Part shown: positions 61,969 through 64,000 of the stretch, piece after piece
Numbering within the stretch: the stretch's first letter is position 1
Layout: each line of letters opens with the position of its first letter
Source of the DNA: Rhodanobacteraceae bacterium
Lineage (GTDB): Bacteria; Pseudomonadota; Gammaproteobacteria; Xanthomonadales; Rhodanobacteraceae
Assembly: GCA_016790075.1 (NCBI GenBank)
Contig: JAEUPP010000057.1
Span: 62,001-126,000 of the forward strand
Direction: 5' to 3'
Length of the DNA: 64,000 bases
Notes under the pieces: model-generated
The model's input: only the letters and a program-made list of their open reading frames with translations
The model's database searches: none
Told to the model about the DNA's origin: nothing
Position numbers and translations under genes: made by a program

Positions 61969-62832
61969 TTAGCGATTGCGCAGTACGTCGCCGGGCAGGA
62001 ACTGCCAGGTACGCGTGATATACAGCTCGTCGATGTCTTCCTCGGTCTTGGGGATGGCTGGAAATGGCGCAGCGAGCTGCACGATGCGCTGCACCGCGTC
62101 GTCGAGAATCTTGTGTCCGGACCCCTGGATCACGTCCATGCGCTTGACCGTCCCGTCCTTGTTCAGCGTAACGGTCAGCAAGACGTCGCCGTGCAACTGC
62201 TGGCGGCGCGCGTCGTCGGGGTAGTTCAGATTGCCGATGCGCTCGATGCGCGCCGCCCAGCCGGCAAGATAGGAAGCGTAGGCGTATTCCTTGGTGTTGG
62301 CAGAGAGAAACTTCTTTTTCGGTCGCTTGGCATAGAGTTCTCGCTGGCGTTGGTATTCCTGCGCGAGCTGGGCCATCTCTGCATTCTTTTCGATGAGTTC
62401 CCGCGCCGCGGGTTTGGGCAAGGCTGGCGATTCCGGCGCTTCGCGCGCGGTTGTCACGGCGAAGTCAGCTTTCTTCTGGGTCAGCACTTCAGCTGGCGTC
62501 GCCGGCGTCGGGCGCGGCGCGCCTGCTTCGAGCGGGCGTGGTGCCAGGCCGGGAGTTGGCTTGGGCAGGGGGCTGGACAGTGGGTCAGCCGGGCGGCGTG
62601 CTTCGTCCCTGTCGCCGCCGCCGGAGTTGTTGCTCTGGGCGAGAAAATCCGCCTTGTCGGGTTTTTCCCGGTTGGTGGATTGGATCAGGATCACGTCCAG
62701 CGCCGGCAAGCGCGAGGCGGGTGTCGTATAGGTGAACGTGACGCCAAGCACGACGACTGCGTGTGCGATCAGTGAAAACAGCAGGGTCACGCCAAGGCGA
62801 TCGGCGCCGGGCGCGGGTCGGGTTGTGCTCAC
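61969..62832 (-). CDS. TonB-like energy transducer
   Basis: 287 residues. N-terminal anchor LGVTLLFSLIAHAVVVLGVT, a Pro/Ala-rich linker, then helices (AQEYQRQRELYAKRPKKKFL) and the C-terminal TonB fold (NYPDDARRQQLHGDVLLTVT, DGTVKRMDVIQGSGHKILDD, AVQRIVQLAAPF). It links proton-motive force to outer-membrane transport. The GTG start overlaps the gshB stop, giving the gshB-tonB order seen in Pseudomonas and Xanthomonas. No exbB/exbD are near. Confidence 0.9.
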   Translation of the reverse strand: MSTTRPAPGADRLGVTLLFSLIAHAVVVLGVTFTYTTPASRLPALDVILIQSTNREKPDKADFLAQSNNSGGGDRDEARRPADPLSSPLPKPTPGLAPRPLEAGAPRPTPATPAEVLTQKKADFAVTTAREAPESPALPKPAARELIEKNAEMAQLAQEYQRQRELYAKRPKKKFLSANTKEYAYASYLAGWAARIERIGNLNYPDDARRQQLHGDVLLTVTLNKDGTVKRMDVIQGSGHKILDDAVQRIVQLAAPFPAIPKTEEDIDELYITRTWQFLPGDVLRNR

Positions 62833-63776
62833 GCGAGTTTGCTTTCGATGCAGTCGAACAGGGTTCCTGCGATGTTAAGCCCGAACTGGGTGTCGAGTTC
62901 GCGGATACAGGTCGGAGACGTGACGTTGATCTCGGTTAGCCAGTCACCAATCACGTCCAGGCCGACGAAAATCATGCCGCGACGCTTGAGTTCCGGACCG
63001 ACCTGAGCAGCGATCCAGCGGTCGCGATCGCTTAGCGGGCGGCCTTCACCACGGCCGCCGGCGGCCAGATTGCCGCGGAAGTCGTCGCCCTGTGGGATGC
63101 GTGCCAGCGCGTAGGGTATGGGCTCGCCATCTATGAGCAGGATGCGCTTGTCGCCGTCGGCAATTTGCGGCAGGTACTGCTGGGCAAGAGCGAACGATCT
63201 GCCGTTCGAGGTCAACGTCTCCAGGATGGAGTTCAGGTTCGGGTCGTTGTGGTGCGAGCGGAAGATGCCGCGACCGCCCATGCCGTCCAGTGGCTTGAGC
63301 ACGACCTGGCCGTATTCCGCGACGAAGCGGCGCAATTCACCGCGGTCGCGTGCAACCAGTGTTGGGGCGCAACATGCGGCGAACGACTGGGTGTAGAGCT
63401 TTTCGTTCATGTCGCGCAGTCCGCGCGGATCATTCGCAATCAGGGTGCCGGCCTGCTGGGCCAGCTCCAGCACCATGGTGTCGTAGACAAATTGCGGGTC
63501 GACCGGTGGATCCTTGCGCGCGAGTACCAGGTCAACCGAGCTCAGCGGTTGCCACTGTGCCGCTTCCAGCGTGAACCACTGGTAGGGATCATCCTTGACC
63601 GTCAGTGGGGCCAGCCGCGCCCAGGCCTGACCGGCGCGGATCGCCAGGTCGCCCTGGGTGCAGTAGCGTAGCTGCCAGCCACGACGCTGCGCCTCGAGCA
63701 ACATCGCAAGGGTTGAGTCCTTTTTGGGCGTAATCGAGGCGATGGGATCCATCAGCACAGCGAGGCTGCGGGACAT
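62829..63776 (-). CDS. gshB: Glutathione synthetase
   Basis: 315 residues, ATP-grasp enzyme joining gamma-glutamylcysteine and glycine. Start SLAVLMDPIASITPKKDST; VLKPLDGMGGRGIFR (ATP Lys and Gly loop), RILLIDGEPIPYALARIPQ, DDFRGNLAAGGRGE and GLDVIGDWLTEINVTSPTCI. First gene of the minus-strand gshB-tonB unit. Confidence 0.97.
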   Translation of the reverse strand: MSRSLAVLMDPIASITPKKDSTLAMLLEAQRRGWQLRYCTQGDLAIRAGQAWARLAPLTVKDDPYQWFTLEAAQWQPLSSVDLVLARKDPPVDPQFVYDTMVLELAQQAGTLIANDPRGLRDMNEKLYTQSFAACCAPTLVARDRGELRRFVAEYGQVVLKPLDGMGGRGIFRSHHNDPNLNSILETLTSNGRSFALAQQYLPQIADGDKRILLIDGEPIPYALARIPQGDDFRGNLAAGGRGEGRPLSDRDRWIAAQVGPELKRRGMIFVGLDVIGDWLTEINVTSPTCIRELDTQFGLNIAGTLFDCIESKLA

Positions 63777-63923
63777 GCACGCATTTCCTGGCGGAAGGGG
63801 AGGACGCGGATGATGCCCGCGTAGGTGCCATCTGTACTAGCATCGCGTTAGACTCACCCCGGCATATGGGGAGTGCCGCCGGAACGAGGTTCCTAAGCGA
63901 CGGCGGTAACTTAGGCGATTAAC

Positions 63924-63952
63924 TTGACAGGTTTGCTGACTAGCGGTTAAAC
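63924..63952 (+). promoter_or_regulatory. Candidate sigma-70 promoter facing out of the window
   Basis: TTGACA, 17 bases, TTAAAC. The -35 box is perfect and the spacing ideal, but the -10 box is weak. It lies 150 bases upstream of gshB and points right, towards genes beyond the window; nothing in the last 220 bases is coding. Confidence 0.4.
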
Positions 63953-64000
63953 AGCGGTAGAGCCCAGCTACATCGCCCCGTGCCGCGCTGTGGCAAGGCT

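Noticed and set aside
1-64000. CRISPR arrays, tRNA/rRNA genes, prophage or integrative element
   Set aside because: No regularly spaced direct repeats, no T-loop-like GGTTCGAATCC with cloverleaf, and no integrase, transposase or phage structural gene was seen.

Overview
The window is a GC-rich, densely coded chromosomal segment of a gammaproteobacterium. Several conserved blocks point to the order Lysobacterales (Xanthomonadales), perhaps Rhodanobacteraceae: gshB-tonB-algH-ruvX-pyrB, yggS-proC-yggT-DUF4426 beside pilT/pilU, aroK-aroB-SPOR-hemE, an exosortase of the XrtH type, and a secreted protein ending in IFIDGFER. The taxonomic placement is inference from gene order and gene content. I saw no tRNA, rRNA, CRISPR array, transposase or phage gene.

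Layout. 0-5 kb: the tamA-tamB outer-membrane assembly pair (tamB runs off the left edge) and a tiny DUF3096 membrane protein. 5-13 kb: a large secreted Asp-box propeller, an EF-G-like GTPase, an alpha/beta hydrolase, a glycine-zipper protein and a TonB-shaped orphan. 13-20 kb: serine deaminase, a glutaredoxin-like protein, the release factor PrfH, and two DUF697-type membrane GTPases on either side of a yceI-cytochrome b561-yceI operon. 20-25 kb: a propeller-type hybrid histidine kinase and a small secreted SnoaL-like protein. 25-29 kb: hemE and the aroK-aroB-WGR-SPOR cluster. 29-37 kb: xrtH with an overlapping YeeZ-like gene, dodecin, and then a signalling block (OmpR-type regulator, coiled-coil protein, membrane OmpA-like protein, Ras-like GTPase, hybrid kinase) followed by pdxH and a BtuF-like protein. 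38-48 kb: lipase and its foldase, an HDAC-family enzyme, cobalamin genes (PduO-type adenosyltransferase, cobC-like, cobS), an M48 protease and two ubiquinone-type FAD monooxygenases. 48-64 kb: a second Asp-box propeller, an APH-like kinase, a phosphatase, DUF4426, yggT, proC, yggS, pilT, pilU, a large lipoprotein, pyrB, ruvX, algH, a tonB-like gene and gshB.

Functional themes. Envelope biology dominates: TamAB, PilT/PilU, SPOR, TonB-like, OmpA-like, exosortase, lipase and foldase, YceI with cytochrome b561, and two secreted propellers. Housekeeping operons supply heme, shikimate, proline, pyrimidine, PLP, ubiquinone and glutathione metabolism plus corrinoid salvage.

The most interesting items are these. 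(1) A translationally coupled OmpA-like / Ras-like GTPase / hybrid-kinase operon, with a response regulator and a coiled-coil protein just upstream; its GTPase has Lys where Ras has the catalytic Gln. (2) A 144-base intergenic element present twice, in opposite orientation about 30 kb apart, with 6 mismatches and no indels; copy A has imperfect terminal inverted repeats. (3) The C-terminal IFIDGFER tail on the first propeller. (4) prfH without its usual rtcB partner, next to a membrane GTPase.
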